A stretch of DNA of 64,000 nucleotides, from positions 310,001 through 374,000 of the forward strand of contig CANGFP010000001.1 in NCBI GenBank assembly GCA_947453335.1, in the 5' to 3' direction. A program made the position numbers and the translations under genes. Below, piece by piece: positions 42,780 through 51,558 of the stretch; within the stretch, counting starts at the first letter, position 1; each line of letters opens with the position of its first letter. The notes below the pieces were generated by a model. It ran no database searches and was not told the origin of the DNA. It saw only the letters and a list, made by a program, of their open reading frames with translations. This DNA comes from Opitutia bacterium. GTDB taxonomy: Bacteria > Verrucomicrobiota > Verrucomicrobiia > Opitutales > UBA953.

Positions 42780-44783
42780 ATGCTGCGTACCCCCTGCATG
42801 GCCATCCTGCTGGCCACCGCCTTCGTCCAGGCCGACCTCGTCGATGCGAACCGCGACTCTTCCGTCGCGCCGACCGCCGACTTCTGGCTCCACGCCAACG
42901 GCCGTTGGAACCAGGCGCACCCGATCCCGGCCGACCGCGCGGTCTACAATTCCTTCGCGTGGCAGGATGACCTGATCAAGAAGGACCTCCTCGCGATCAA
43001 CCGGGATCTGGTCTCGCTCGGCCGCGACGCCACCGGCGACCAGCGTCGCTTGGCCGACTTCTGGCGGTCGGCGCTCGGATTCGAGTCCGGTCCGACCGAA
43101 CTACCCGCCGGCCTCCGCGCCGTGCTGGCCCGGCTCGACCAAGCCGCCACGCCGCAGGCCCTGCTGGACGCCTCCGCGGACCTTTACGCCGAAGGCACCG
43201 GTTCGTTCCTGGGCGTGTACGCCTCGCAGGACAAGAAGGACGAGACCAAGGTCGCGCTCCATCTCTGGCAGTCCGGCCTCTCCTTGCCCGAGCGCGCCTT
43301 CTACTTCAGCGACGAGCCCGCGACGAAGCGCGTGCGCGCCGCCTTCCCCGCGCACGTAGCCAGGATGCTGGGCTTCCTCGGCTACGACGCCGCGCGCGCC
43401 CAGCGCGCCGGGGCCGCGGTCCTCGCCTTCGAGACCAAGCTCGCCGAGGTCTCCCTCCCGATGGTGAAGCTGCGCGACCCCGACGCGCACTACCATCCGA
43501 TGGGCTGGGCCGAGCTCGACGCCCTCACGCCCGGCCTCCGCTGGGAAGCGGCGACCCGCCGGGCCGGCGCGCCTGCCGTCGCCCGCGTGATCGTCGGCCA
43601 GCCTGACTTCCTCAAGGCCCTCGCGCGGATCCTCGCCGAGACCCCGGCCGACGACGTCCGCGACTACCTGCGCTTCCAGGCCATCTCGGGCTACGCCTCC
43701 GTGCTGAACGCCACGACCGCCGCCGCCGCCTTCGAGTTCGACGGCGTCGTGCTGACCGGCGCCAGGCAGCAGCGCAGCCTCGAGGAGCGCGCGCTCAAGT
43801 TCCAGGACGGCGCCCTTGGCGACCTGCTCGGCAAGGAGTACGTCGCCCGTCGTTTCACGCCGGCCCAGCGCGAGCGTTTCCGCCTCGTCTGCGAGAACGT
43901 CCGCGCCGCCTTCGCCGCGCGCATCCGCCGCCTCGAGTGGATGGACGCCGAGACCCAGGCCTGGGCCCTCCGCAAGCTCGCGGCCATCAAGCTCCGCGTG
44001 GGCTACCCCGACAAGTTCCGCGGCTACGAAGGCGTGGAGATCCGCGCCGACGGCCTCGCCCAGAACCTCGTGAACGTCAGCAAGTGGTCGCGCGCGCGCG
44101 CGTTCGCCCGCGTCGGCGGCGCGCCCGAGCGGGAGGAGTGGGGCATGCGTCCCTACACCGTCAACGCCTACTACAGCCCGATGAACAACGAGATCGTCAT
44201 GCCCGCCGCCATCCTCGCGGTCCCGACGTACGACGGCGGGCTCCTCGACGACGCGGTCCTCTACGGCTTCATCGCCTGCACCATCGGCCATGAGCTGACG
44301 CACGGCTTCGACGACTCCGGCCGCCGCTTCGGCCCGACCGGCCGCCTCGAGCAGGGCTGGTCCCCGCCGACGGAGAAGGGGTTCCGCGACCGCTGCGACC
44401 GCATCGTCGCGCAGTACGACCGCGAGGAGCCGCTGCCCGGCATCCGCGTCAACGGCAAGCTGACCCTCGGCGAGAACATCGCCGACCTCGGCGGCGTGGA
44501 GATCGCGCTCGACGCGTTCCGCACCACGGAGGCCTTCCGTTCGGGCCGGCTCATCGCCGGACAGACGCCGCTGCAGCGCTTCTTCCTCGCCCACGCGTTC
44601 GCCTTCGCCGGCAACATCCGCCCGGAGACCCTCCGGAACCGCCTCCTCTCCGACACGCATTCCCCGATGCCCCAACGCATCAACGTCGTGCTCCGCAACG
44701 TGGATGCCTTCCATGAAGCCTTCGCCACCAAGCCGGGTGACGCCATGTGGCTGGACCCCAAGGAGCGCGTGAAGATCTGGTGA
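42780..44783 (+). CDS. M13 (neprilysin-like) zinc metallopeptidase
   Basis: The 667-residue exported enzyme has a signal peptide (CMAILLATAFVQA) and the M13 layout: an N-terminal DFWLHANGRWNQAHPIP motif, the substrate-binding VNAYYSPMNNEIVMPA and the zinc site H504-E-L-T-H508 (IGHELTHGFDDSG). The third ligand is E565 in ENIADLGG with D569. These enzymes cleave short peptides in the periplasm. The ATG at 42780 precedes a plausible signal peptide; a second start at 42798 is possible. It is divergent from the sigma factor gene and 8 bases upstream of the sulfatase gene. Confidence 0.92.
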   Translation: MLRTPCMAILLATAFVQADLVDANRDSSVAPTADFWLHANGRWNQAHPIPADRAVYNSFAWQDDLIKKDLLAINRDLVSLGRDATGDQRRLADFWRSALGFESGPTELPAGLRAVLARLDQAATPQALLDASADLYAEGTGSFLGVYASQDKKDETKVALHLWQSGLSLPERAFYFSDEPATKRVRAAFPAHVARMLGFLGYDAARAQRAGAAVLAFETKLAEVSLPMVKLRDPDAHYHPMGWAELDALTPGLRWEAATRRAGAPAVARVIVGQPDFLKALARILAETPADDVRDYLRFQAISGYASVLNATTAAAAFEFDGVVLTGARQQRSLEERALKFQDGALGDLLGKEYVARRFTPAQRERFRLVCENVRAAFAARIRRLEWMDAETQAWALRKLAAIKLRVGYPDKFRGYEGVEIRADGLAQNLVNVSKWSRARAFARVGGAPEREEWGMRPYTVNAYYSPMNNEIVMPAAILAVPTYDGGLLDDAVLYGFIACTIGHELTHGFDDSGRRFGPTGRLEQGWSPPTEKGFRDRCDRIVAQYDREEPLPGIRVNGKLTLGENIADLGGVEIALDAFRTTEAFRSGRLIAGQTPLQRFFLAHAFAFAGNIRPETLRNRLLSDTHSPMPQRINVVLRNVDAFHEAFATKPGDAMWLDPKERVKIW

Positions 44784-44791
44784 CCCCGCCC

Positions 44792-46114
44792 ATGCGATTC
44801 CTGCTCCTGTTCCTGTGCGCGTCGGTGTTGGGCGCGGCCGAACCCGCGTCGGCCCCCAAGCCTCCGAATATCCTGATGATCATCTCGGACGATCAGGCGT
44901 GGTTCGACCATGGGTTCATGGGGTCCAAGGCGGTGAACACGCCGAACCTGGACAAGCTCGCGGCCGAGTCGCGCGCGTTCCCCCGCGGCTACGTCACCAA
45001 TTCCCTCTGCGGGCCGAGCCTCGCCTCGATCCTGACCGGCCGTCATGTGCATCGCCACGGCATCACCGGCAACGATCCTTTGGTGCCCGCGGGGACCACC
45101 CCGGCGGCCCGGCAGAAGAGCCCGGCGTTCCTCGAGGGACGCGCCCGGATGATCAAGCTCTTCCAGGAGTCCCCGCACCTGCCTCGTCTTCTGGCGGAGC
45201 GCGGCTACGTGAGCATGCAGACCGGCAAGTGGTGGATGGGCGACTACACGACCGGCGGCTTCACCGAAGGCATGACGCAGGGCGGGCGCCATGGCGACGT
45301 CGGCCTGGACATCGGCCGCAAGACCTTGGCGCCGCTGACGGAGTTCATCACGCGCGCCAAGCGGGATGGGAAGCCGTTCTTCGCTTGGTACGCGCCGATG
45401 ATGCCGCACGATCCGCACAACCCGCCGGAGCGGTTGCTCGCCAAGTACCGCGACCGTTCGCCCACGCCGCAGGCCGCCCGCTACCATGCGATGGTCGAGT
45501 GGTTCGACGAGACCGTCGGCGACGTCCGCGCGCATCTCGAGAAGGAGGGCCTGACGCGCGACACCATCGTCGTGTACATCGTCGACAACGGCTGGATCCC
45601 GCGCACGGACAAGCCGGCGGTGGACTTCGAGCGCTCCAAGCAGTCGCCTTTCGACGGGGGCGTCCGCACCCCGATCCTCGTGAGCTGGCCTGGCCATATC
45701 GCCCCCGCCGTGGTGGACGCGCCCGCCAGCGCGGTCGACCTGATGCCGACCTTGCTCAAGCTCGCCGGCGCGCGCGTCCCCGCCGACGGCGATGGGCTCG
45801 ACCTGCTGGATGACGCGGCGTTGCGCGCCCGGCCTTTCGTCGCCGGACAGAATTCGACCCACGACATCCGGGAACTCGGCCGCCCTGGCGCAAGCCTGCG
45901 CTATCGCTGGTTGGTCGCCGGCGACCTCAAGCTCATCGTGTCGAGCGGCCTCAGGACCGGCGAGACCGCCAACGGCTCGACCGACGCCTTGGAGCCGCCG
46001 CGGTTGTTCGACCTGAAGGCCGACCCGTCCGAGCTGCACGACCTCGCGGCCGATCGTCCGGCCGACGTGAAGCGCCTCGCCGCCCTGCTGGATGCCTGGT
46101 GGGATGGCCGCTGA
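44792..46114 (+). CDS. Exported sulfatase (formylglycine type)
   Basis: The 440-residue product has a signal peptide (MRFLLLFLCASVLGA) and the alkaline-phosphatase-fold sulfatase blocks. NILMIISDDQAWFDHG carries the Ca-binding Asp33-Asp34. NSLCGPSLASILTGRH carries Cys73, expected to be converted to formylglycine. VDNGW is the later Asp-Asn. The core motif is CxPSL instead of the usual CxPSR, a variation known in some PVC-type sulfatases. A formylglycine-generating enzyme is not seen in the window. Substrates could be sulfated polysaccharides. It starts 8 bases after the M13 gene. Confidence 0.92.
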   Translation: MRFLLLFLCASVLGAAEPASAPKPPNILMIISDDQAWFDHGFMGSKAVNTPNLDKLAAESRAFPRGYVTNSLCGPSLASILTGRHVHRHGITGNDPLVPAGTTPAARQKSPAFLEGRARMIKLFQESPHLPRLLAERGYVSMQTGKWWMGDYTTGGFTEGMTQGGRHGDVGLDIGRKTLAPLTEFITRAKRDGKPFFAWYAPMMPHDPHNPPERLLAKYRDRSPTPQAARYHAMVEWFDETVGDVRAHLEKEGLTRDTIVVYIVDNGWIPRTDKPAVDFERSKQSPFDGGVRTPILVSWPGHIAPAVVDAPASAVDLMPTLLKLAGARVPADGDGLDLLDDAALRARPFVAGQNSTHDIRELGRPGASLRYRWLVAGDLKLIVSSGLRTGETANGSTDALEPPRLFDLKADPSELHDLAADRPADVKRLAALLDAWWDGR

Positions 46115-46163
46115 GATTTTGTTTGGAACCATCGCCCTTCGCCGTCCTCTTACTTTCTACCCC

Positions 46164-47261
46164 ATGCGCCCCCTCCTGTCCCTCCTTGCCCTCATGTCCG
46201 CCTCCGCCTTCGCCGCTGACCTCACCTTCTACGTCGGCACTTCCGGCGCCGATTCGAAGGGCATCCTCCGCGGCACCATCGACGCCGAGACCGGCAAGCT
46301 CTCCGCGCCGGTCGTCATCGCCGACGCGAAAGGGCCGTCCTACCTGGCCTTGAGCAACGACGGCAAGGTGCTCTATGCCACCGCCGAAGTCGCCGGCGGC
46401 GGCGTCGCGGCCTATCGCCTCTCGCCGGATGGCAAGGCGACCTTCCTCAACGCCCAGGACACGAAGGGCAAGGGCGCCACGCACGTGTCGGTCGACCGCA
46501 CGGGCAGGTTCCTCTTCGCCGCGAACTACGGCTCGGGCTCCGTCGCCTGCCTGCCGCTCCAGGCCGACGGTTCCATCGGCGCCGCCACCGGTTTCTTCCA
46601 GCACGAGGGCGCGGGCCCGAACAAGGCCCGCCAGTCCGGTCCGCACGCGCACGGCATCTATCCCGACGCCGCGAACCGCTTCGTCTACGTGCCCGACCTC
46701 GGCACCGACGACGTCTTCATCTACCGTTTCGACGCCGCCAAGGGCGCGCTGACCCCGAACGAACCCAAGTCGGGCCGCGTGGCCCCGGGTTCCGGTCCGC
46801 GCCACCTCGCCTTCCATCCGCAGGGTGGCTTCGCCTACGTCTGCAACGAGATGCTGATGACCGTCAGCGTCTTCGCCGTCGACGCGCAGACCGGGGCGAT
46901 GAAGGAAGTCCAGGTCCTGCCGACGTTGCCCGAGGGCGCGTCCGCCAAGGGAGCCTCGACCGCCGAGGTCTTCTGCCTGCCCAGCGCCAAGGCGCTCTAC
47001 GTCTCCAACCGCGGCCATAATTCGCTGGCGGTGTACTCTGTCGGCGCGGACGGGAAGCTGACGCTCATCCAGCACGTCCTCGACGTCCCGGCGGTGCCGC
47101 GCGGCTTCGGCCTGAGCGAGGACGGGCGCTGGCTCGTGTGCGCCGGCCAGAAGTCCGGCACGCTCAACGCCTACCGCGTCGACCCCGCGACCGGCAAGCT
47201 CACGGACACCCGCCAGTCCGTCGCGGCCGGCTCCGCCTGCTGCATCGTCTTCGCGCGCTGA
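46164..47261 (+). CDS. Lactonase family seven-bladed beta-propeller (6-phosphogluconolactonase-like), exported
   Basis: The 365-residue product has a signal peptide (MRPLLSLLALMSASAFAAD) and a propeller of repeated segments such as PSYLALSNDGKVLYATAEV, RHLAFHPQGGFAYVCNE and PRGFGLSEDGRWLVCAGQ, each ending in a beta-strand followed by Tyr or Phe. This is the PF10282 lactonase type; cytoplasmic members hydrolyse 6-phosphogluconolactone, whereas exported members presumably act on other lactones. It is 49 bases after the sulfatase and ends in a 19-bp terminator. Confidence 0.9.
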   Translation: MRPLLSLLALMSASAFAADLTFYVGTSGADSKGILRGTIDAETGKLSAPVVIADAKGPSYLALSNDGKVLYATAEVAGGGVAAYRLSPDGKATFLNAQDTKGKGATHVSVDRTGRFLFAANYGSGSVACLPLQADGSIGAATGFFQHEGAGPNKARQSGPHAHGIYPDAANRFVYVPDLGTDDVFIYRFDAAKGALTPNEPKSGRVAPGSGPRHLAFHPQGGFAYVCNEMLMTVSVFAVDAQTGAMKEVQVLPTLPEGASAKGASTAEVFCLPSAKALYVSNRGHNSLAVYSVGADGKLTLIQHVLDVPAVPRGFGLSEDGRWLVCAGQKSGTLNAYRVDPATGKLTDTRQSVAAGSACCIVFAR

Positions 47262-47277
47262 ACCGTCCGTCGTCCGC

Positions 47278-47317
47278 GCAAGCAAAAGGGCGCCCGGTCG
47301 GGCGCCCTTTTGCTTGC
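47278..47317. terminator. Bidirectional hairpin terminator
   Basis: A perfect 19-bp stem, 47278-47296 with 47299-47317, has a two-base turn. The stem includes AAAAGGGCGCCC and its complement, so T-runs face both strands. It serves the convergent lactonase and zinc-ribbon genes. Confidence 0.9.
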
Positions 47318-47332
47318 CGTCGTTGCCGTCGT

Positions 47333-47596
47333 TCAGTCGCGCTTGCGCTTGTCGGTCGTCTTGCAGGCCTTGCACGCGAAGATCTTGAAGATGCCGCCCC
47401 CGTCGTCGGGTAGCATCTCGTAGCCTTCGAGCTCCATGTCCTTCTTGCACTTGGGGCAGACCGGGGTCGCCGGAGGGGCGACCTTGGGGGCCGTGGGCTT
47501 GGTCTCGGGGCTGGTCGCGGGCTTCTGTTCGGCGGCGACGGTCCCGGCGGCCATGCCGGCGAGCAGGCAGAGGATGAGGGTGGGGCGGAGGGACAT
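47333..47596 (-). CDS. Small exported zinc-ribbon protein
   Basis: The 87-residue product has a signal peptide (MSLRPTLILCLLAGMAAGTVA), a Pro/Thr/Ala/Lys linker, and two Cys pairs, CPKCKKDM and FACKACKTTDK, separated by about 27 residues. They could bind one zinc or iron ion (rubredoxin-like ribbon). An exported ribbon of this size is unusual; no function is known. The start is at 47596, and it is divergent from the PSCyt gene, with a promoter for that gene in between. Confidence 0.7.
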   Translation of the reverse strand: MSLRPTLILCLLAGMAAGTVAAEQKPATSPETKPTAPKVAPPATPVCPKCKKDMELEGYEMLPDDGGGIFKIFACKACKTTDKRKRD

Positions 47597-47659
47597 GGTT
47601 CCATGCTGTCGATTTGCCCCGAGGCAGGAAGTCAAATCCGTGCGTATCGTCGCGGTGGC

Positions 47660-47687
47660 TTGATAACCCTAGGCGGGCCCGTAGGTT
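47660..47687 (+). promoter_or_regulatory. Candidate promoter of the first PSCyt gene
   Basis: TTGATA (47660-47665) and TAGGTT (47682-47687) are separated by 16 bases. The ATG is at 47694, only 6 bases after the -10, so the transcript may be leaderless. Confidence 0.35.
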
Positions 47688-47693
47688 GTCCGG

Positions 47694-50090
47694 ATGCGGA
47701 GCCACCTGGTCCCACTCTTCCTGTTCGCCCTTTCGCCCTTGGGCGCCGCGGTGGATTTCGACCATGAGATCGTGCCGCTCCTCCGCAAGCATTGCGGCGA
47801 GTGCCATGCCGGCGACAAGCGGAAGGGAAGCTTCTCGATGAACACGCGGGAGAGCCTGCTGGAAGGCGGCGAGAACGGCGTGGTGCTCGTGCCGTCGGAT
47901 GCCGGTCGCAGCAAGCTGCTGGAGGTTGTCGCGAGCGCGGACCCCGACGTCCGCATGCCCCCGAAAGGACCTGGGTTGACGCCGGCGGAGCAGGCCCGTC
48001 TTCGCGCCTGGATCGCCGAAGGCGCTCCTTGGACGACGGGCTTCGCCTTCAGGCAGCCGGCCTATGAGCCGCCGCTCAAGCCGCGGACGCCGGTGCTGCC
48101 GCCCGCGCAGGATGACCGCGTCCACCCCATCGACCGGCTGCTCGATGCATGGTGCAAGGACAAGGGCCTGGCCCGTCCGGCCCCGGCCGACGACGCCACC
48201 TTCCTGCGTCGCGTCCAGCTCGACCTCATCGGTCTCCTGCCGACCGCCGCCGAGACCGAAGCCTTCGTCGCCGACCCGTCTCCCGATAAGCGGGCCGTCC
48301 GCGTCCGCGCGCTTCTGGCGCGGGACGTCGATTACGCCGACCATTGGATGGCGTTCTGGAACGACCTGCTCCGCAACGACTACGCGGGCACGGGCTACAT
48401 CGACGGCGGCCGCAAGCAGGTCACCGGCTGGCTCTACGCGTCGCTGCTGGCCAACAAGCCTTACGATGCGTTCGCCCGCGAGCTCATCGCGCCCACCGCG
48501 GAGAGCGAAGGCTTCGCCAAGGGCATCGTCTGGCGCGGCAGCGTCAGCGCGGGCGCCCGGCCGGAGCTGCAGTTCGCCCAGAGCGTCTCGCAGACCTTCC
48601 TCGGCATCAACATGAAGTGCGCGTCCTGCCACGACAGCTTCACCGACCGGTGGAAGCTGCGCGACGCCTACGGCCTGGCCGCGATCACCTCCACCCGGCC
48701 CTTGGAGCTCGTCCGCTGCGACATCCCCACGGGCAAGCCTGCCGTCGCGGCGTGGCCCTTCCCCGAACTTGGCCAGGTCGATCCCGCCAAGCCGCGCGCG
48801 GAGCGCCTGCAGCAGCTCGCCGCGCTCATGACCCATCCCGACAACGGCCGCTTCCAGCGCACCGTCGTCAACCGCCTCTGGCATCGGCTCATGGGCCGCG
48901 GCGTCGTCCATCCCGTCGATGCCATGCAGACCGCGCCGTGGAACCAGGACCTCCTCGACGCGCTCGCCAACCGGTTGGTGGAATCCAAGTACGACCTGAA
49001 GGCCGTCCTCGCGTTCATCGCGACCTCGCAGGCCTACCAGTCGCAGGCCGAGACGCTCGTCCGCGGAGCCGACGACAAGGGCTACGTCTACCGTGGACCG
49101 CGCGCGAAGCGCCTGACCGCCGAGCAGTTCGTCGACGCCCTCTGGCGCCTGACCAGCACCGTGCCCGCGAAGATCGACGCCGCCGTGGACCGCGCCCCGT
49201 CCGGCCGGACCGCCGTGGTCTGGCAGGCCCGGCCGATCTGGTCCAACGACAAGGCGAAGGGCGAGCTGCCCCTCGTGGGCGAGACCCGCGTCTTCCGTCT
49301 GCGCTTCCCGCTGGCCGCCATGCCGGCCGCGGCCCGTTGCGTGGTCGCCTGCGACAACTCCTATGAGCTCTTCGTGAACGGCCGCACCGCGTCCAAGGGC
49401 GAAGACTGGCAGACGCCGGACGCCCTCGACCTGACCTCCCATCTCCGGGCCGGCGACAACCAGTTCCTGGTCGTCGGCCGCAACGCCGGCAAGGCCCCCA
49501 ACGCGGCCGGGCTCTGGCTGCAGGTCACGTTGGTCGACGCCCAGGGCAAGGAGACCACGCTGGCGACCGGCGCGGCTTGGGAATGGACGCTACCTGGCGC
49601 GACCGCCCGTGGTTTGCCGGGTGCGAACGCCGTCTGGCGTCCGGTGGAGGTCCTGCCCGAAACCCCTTGGGCCAAGGGTGTCGGCCGCCTGCCTGAGGCG
49701 CTCGGGCGCCTTTCCGGCACAGGCGGCCCGCCCGCCCGGGCCTCGCTGGTGAAGTCCGACCTCCTGCAACGCTCCTTGGGTCGACCCAACCGCGAGCAGA
49801 TCGTCTCGATGCGTCCGAACGAACTGAGCACGCTGGAGGCCATCGACCTCGCGAACGGCCAGGCTTTCGCCGACCTGCTGAACCGCGGGGCGGCCAACCT
49901 GGTCCGCCGGCCGTGGCGCTCCCCCGAGGAGTTCGTCCGCTGGCTCTACCTGTCCGCCTTGTGCCGTCCGCCTTCCGCCGCCGAGCAGAAGGTCGCCTTG
50001 GAGATCCTCGGGCCGCGCCTCGCCGAACAAGGCGTCGCCGACCTGCTCTGGGCCGTGTGCATGCTCCCCGAATTCCAGACCATCCGCTGA
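47694..50090 (+). CDS. PSCyt1/DUF1549/DUF1553 cytochrome protein with an inserted beta-sandwich
   Basis: The 798-residue exported product has a signal peptide and two CxxCH motifs: C34-G-E-C37-H38 in the PSCyt1 part and C309-A-S-C312-H313 in DUF1549. PIDRLLDAWCKDKGL and LRRVQLDLIGLLPT are DUF1549 marks; RTVVNRLWHRLMGRGVVHP and AKRLTAEQFVDALWR are DUF1553. Between about residues 510 and 660 there is an extra domain (FVNGRTASKGEDWQ, DNQFLVVGRNAGK) that looks like the beta-sandwich sugar-binding modules of glycosidases. Members are thought to be periplasmic cytochromes of polysaccharide-degradation loci. The DUF1501 gene follows at 4 bases. Confidence 0.88.
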   Translation: MRSHLVPLFLFALSPLGAAVDFDHEIVPLLRKHCGECHAGDKRKGSFSMNTRESLLEGGENGVVLVPSDAGRSKLLEVVASADPDVRMPPKGPGLTPAEQARLRAWIAEGAPWTTGFAFRQPAYEPPLKPRTPVLPPAQDDRVHPIDRLLDAWCKDKGLARPAPADDATFLRRVQLDLIGLLPTAAETEAFVADPSPDKRAVRVRALLARDVDYADHWMAFWNDLLRNDYAGTGYIDGGRKQVTGWLYASLLANKPYDAFARELIAPTAESEGFAKGIVWRGSVSAGARPELQFAQSVSQTFLGINMKCASCHDSFTDRWKLRDAYGLAAITSTRPLELVRCDIPTGKPAVAAWPFPELGQVDPAKPRAERLQQLAALMTHPDNGRFQRTVVNRLWHRLMGRGVVHPVDAMQTAPWNQDLLDALANRLVESKYDLKAVLAFIATSQAYQSQAETLVRGADDKGYVYRGPRAKRLTAEQFVDALWRLTSTVPAKIDAAVDRAPSGRTAVVWQARPIWSNDKAKGELPLVGETRVFRLRFPLAAMPAAARCVVACDNSYELFVNGRTASKGEDWQTPDALDLTSHLRAGDNQFLVVGRNAGKAPNAAGLWLQVTLVDAQGKETTLATGAAWEWTLPGATARGLPGANAVWRPVEVLPETPWAKGVGRLPEALGRLSGTGGPPARASLVKSDLLQRSLGRPNREQIVSMRPNELSTLEAIDLANGQAFADLLNRGAANLVRRPWRSPEEFVRWLYLSALCRPPSAAEQKVALEILGPRLAEQGVADLLWAVCMLPEFQTIR

Positions 50091-50094
50091 TCCC

Positions 50095-51558
50095 ATGTCC
50101 TTGCCCCACGGCCTGCCCCTCGATCCTTCCTTGCCCGAGCCCTTGGCTCGGCGCGAGTTCCTCCGCCTCCTCGCCGGCGCCGGCCTGGCGACGCTTTCCC
50201 TGGGCGCGCCGCGCCTGCTCGGCGCGGACGACAAGGCCGTCGTCCATCCGCCGGCGAAGGCCGACGCGTGCATCCTCATCTGGCTCGCCGGCGGCATGGC
50301 CGCGCCGGAGACCTTCGATCCGAAGCGCTACGCTCCCTACGAGAAGGGCCTCGAGTACAAGCGCGTGCTGAGCACGTTCCCGGCGATCCCCACCGCCGTC
50401 GACGGCGTGCGCATCTGCCAAGGCCTCGAGTCCATCGCGCAGGTCATGGACCGCGCGACGCTCATCCGCTCGGCCGTGCAGCCCGACCTCGGCAGCATCC
50501 TGCATTCGCGCCACCAGTTCCACTGGCACACCGGCTACGTCCCGCCGCAGACCGTGGCCGCGCCGCACATCGGCGCCTGGATGGCCCGCGTGCTCGGTCC
50601 GCGCAACCCGGTCATGCCCGCGTTCATCAACATCGGCCAACGCCTCGAAGGCGTCGGCGAGAGCGAGGAGCTCAAGGCCTTCACGACCGGAGGCTTCTTC
50701 GGCGGCGAATACGGACCGATGAACCTGCCCTTCCCCGAGGACGCCGCCGCCGCGGTGCGTCCGCCGAAGGGCATGGACGCCGGTCGCTTCGTCAACCGCG
50801 ACAAGGAGTTCCGCCGCCTCGTCGACGCGACGCCGCACCGCGACCTCCTCAGCGACCACCAGCACGAGTCCATGCTCCGCTCGATGGACAACGCCTATCG
50901 CCTGCTCAGCGCGAAGGAACGCGCGGCCTTCGACCTCTCCCTGGAGCCCAAGGAGGTCCAGCAGGAGTACGACACCTCCCGCTTCGGCCGCGGTTGCCTG
51001 CTCGCCCGCCGGCTCGTCGAGAACGGCGCGCGCTTCGTCGAGGTCACGACCGAGTACGTGCCGTTCTTCCAGTGGGACACCCACGGCAAGGGGCACGACA
51101 TGGTCGCGAAGATGCACAAGGAGATCGACCGACCCATCGCCCGCCTCATCCGCGACCTCGAGGCCCGCGGCCTCCTGGACCGCACCTTGGTCGTCATCGC
51201 CAGCGAGTTCAGCCGCGACGCCATGATCGAGGGGCGCCCCGGGTCCAAGGCCGGGGACCAGTCCTTCCACAAAGGTTCGACGATCGAGAACCCCGACCAT
51301 TACGGCCTGCATCGCCACTTCACGGGCGGCACGAGCGTCGTCATGTTCGGCGGCGGCGTGGGCAAGGGCAAGGTCTACGGCGCGACCGCGGACGAACGGC
51401 CGCTCGTCGCGGTCAAGGATCCGGTCTCCGTCGAGGACATGCACGCCACCATCTTCACGGCGATGGGCATCAGCCCGCAGACCGTCTTCGACGTCGAAGG
51501 CCGTCCTTTCTACGCGACCATCGACGGCAAGGGGAAGCCCGCGCGGATCTTCGGCTGA
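50095..51558 (+). CDS. DUF1501 protein, Tat-exported
   Basis: The 487-residue product has a twin-arginine-like signal (ARREFLRLLAGAGLATLSLG). The DUF1501 domain has the sulfatase/phosphatase-like fold; CILIWLAGGMAAPETFDPK, HQFHWHTGYVPPQ, VIASEFSRDAMIEG and VSVEDMHATIFTAMGISP are the recognisable blocks. Most partners of DUF1549/DUF1553 proteins are of this type, and the two are adjacent by 4 bases here. The catalytic role is unproven. The stop touches the glycerate kinase stop back to back (TGATCA). Confidence 0.88.
   Translation: MSLPHGLPLDPSLPEPLARREFLRLLAGAGLATLSLGAPRLLGADDKAVVHPPAKADACILIWLAGGMAAPETFDPKRYAPYEKGLEYKRVLSTFPAIPTAVDGVRICQGLESIAQVMDRATLIRSAVQPDLGSILHSRHQFHWHTGYVPPQTVAAPHIGAWMARVLGPRNPVMPAFINIGQRLEGVGESEELKAFTTGGFFGGEYGPMNLPFPEDAAAAVRPPKGMDAGRFVNRDKEFRRLVDATPHRDLLSDHQHESMLRSMDNAYRLLSAKERAAFDLSLEPKEVQQEYDTSRFGRGCLLARRLVENGARFVEVTTEYVPFFQWDTHGKGHDMVAKMHKEIDRPIARLIRDLEARGLLDRTLVVIASEFSRDAMIEGRPGSKAGDQSFHKGSTIENPDHYGLHRHFTGGTSVVMFGGGVGKGKVYGATADERPLVAVKDPVSVEDMHATIFTAMGISPQTVFDVEGRPFYATIDGKGKPARIFG

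Noticed and set aside
45951-49442. Minus-strand frame of over 1100 codons over the lactonase and PSCyt genes
   Set aside because: Shadow of coding DNA; it also runs through a 19-bp terminator.
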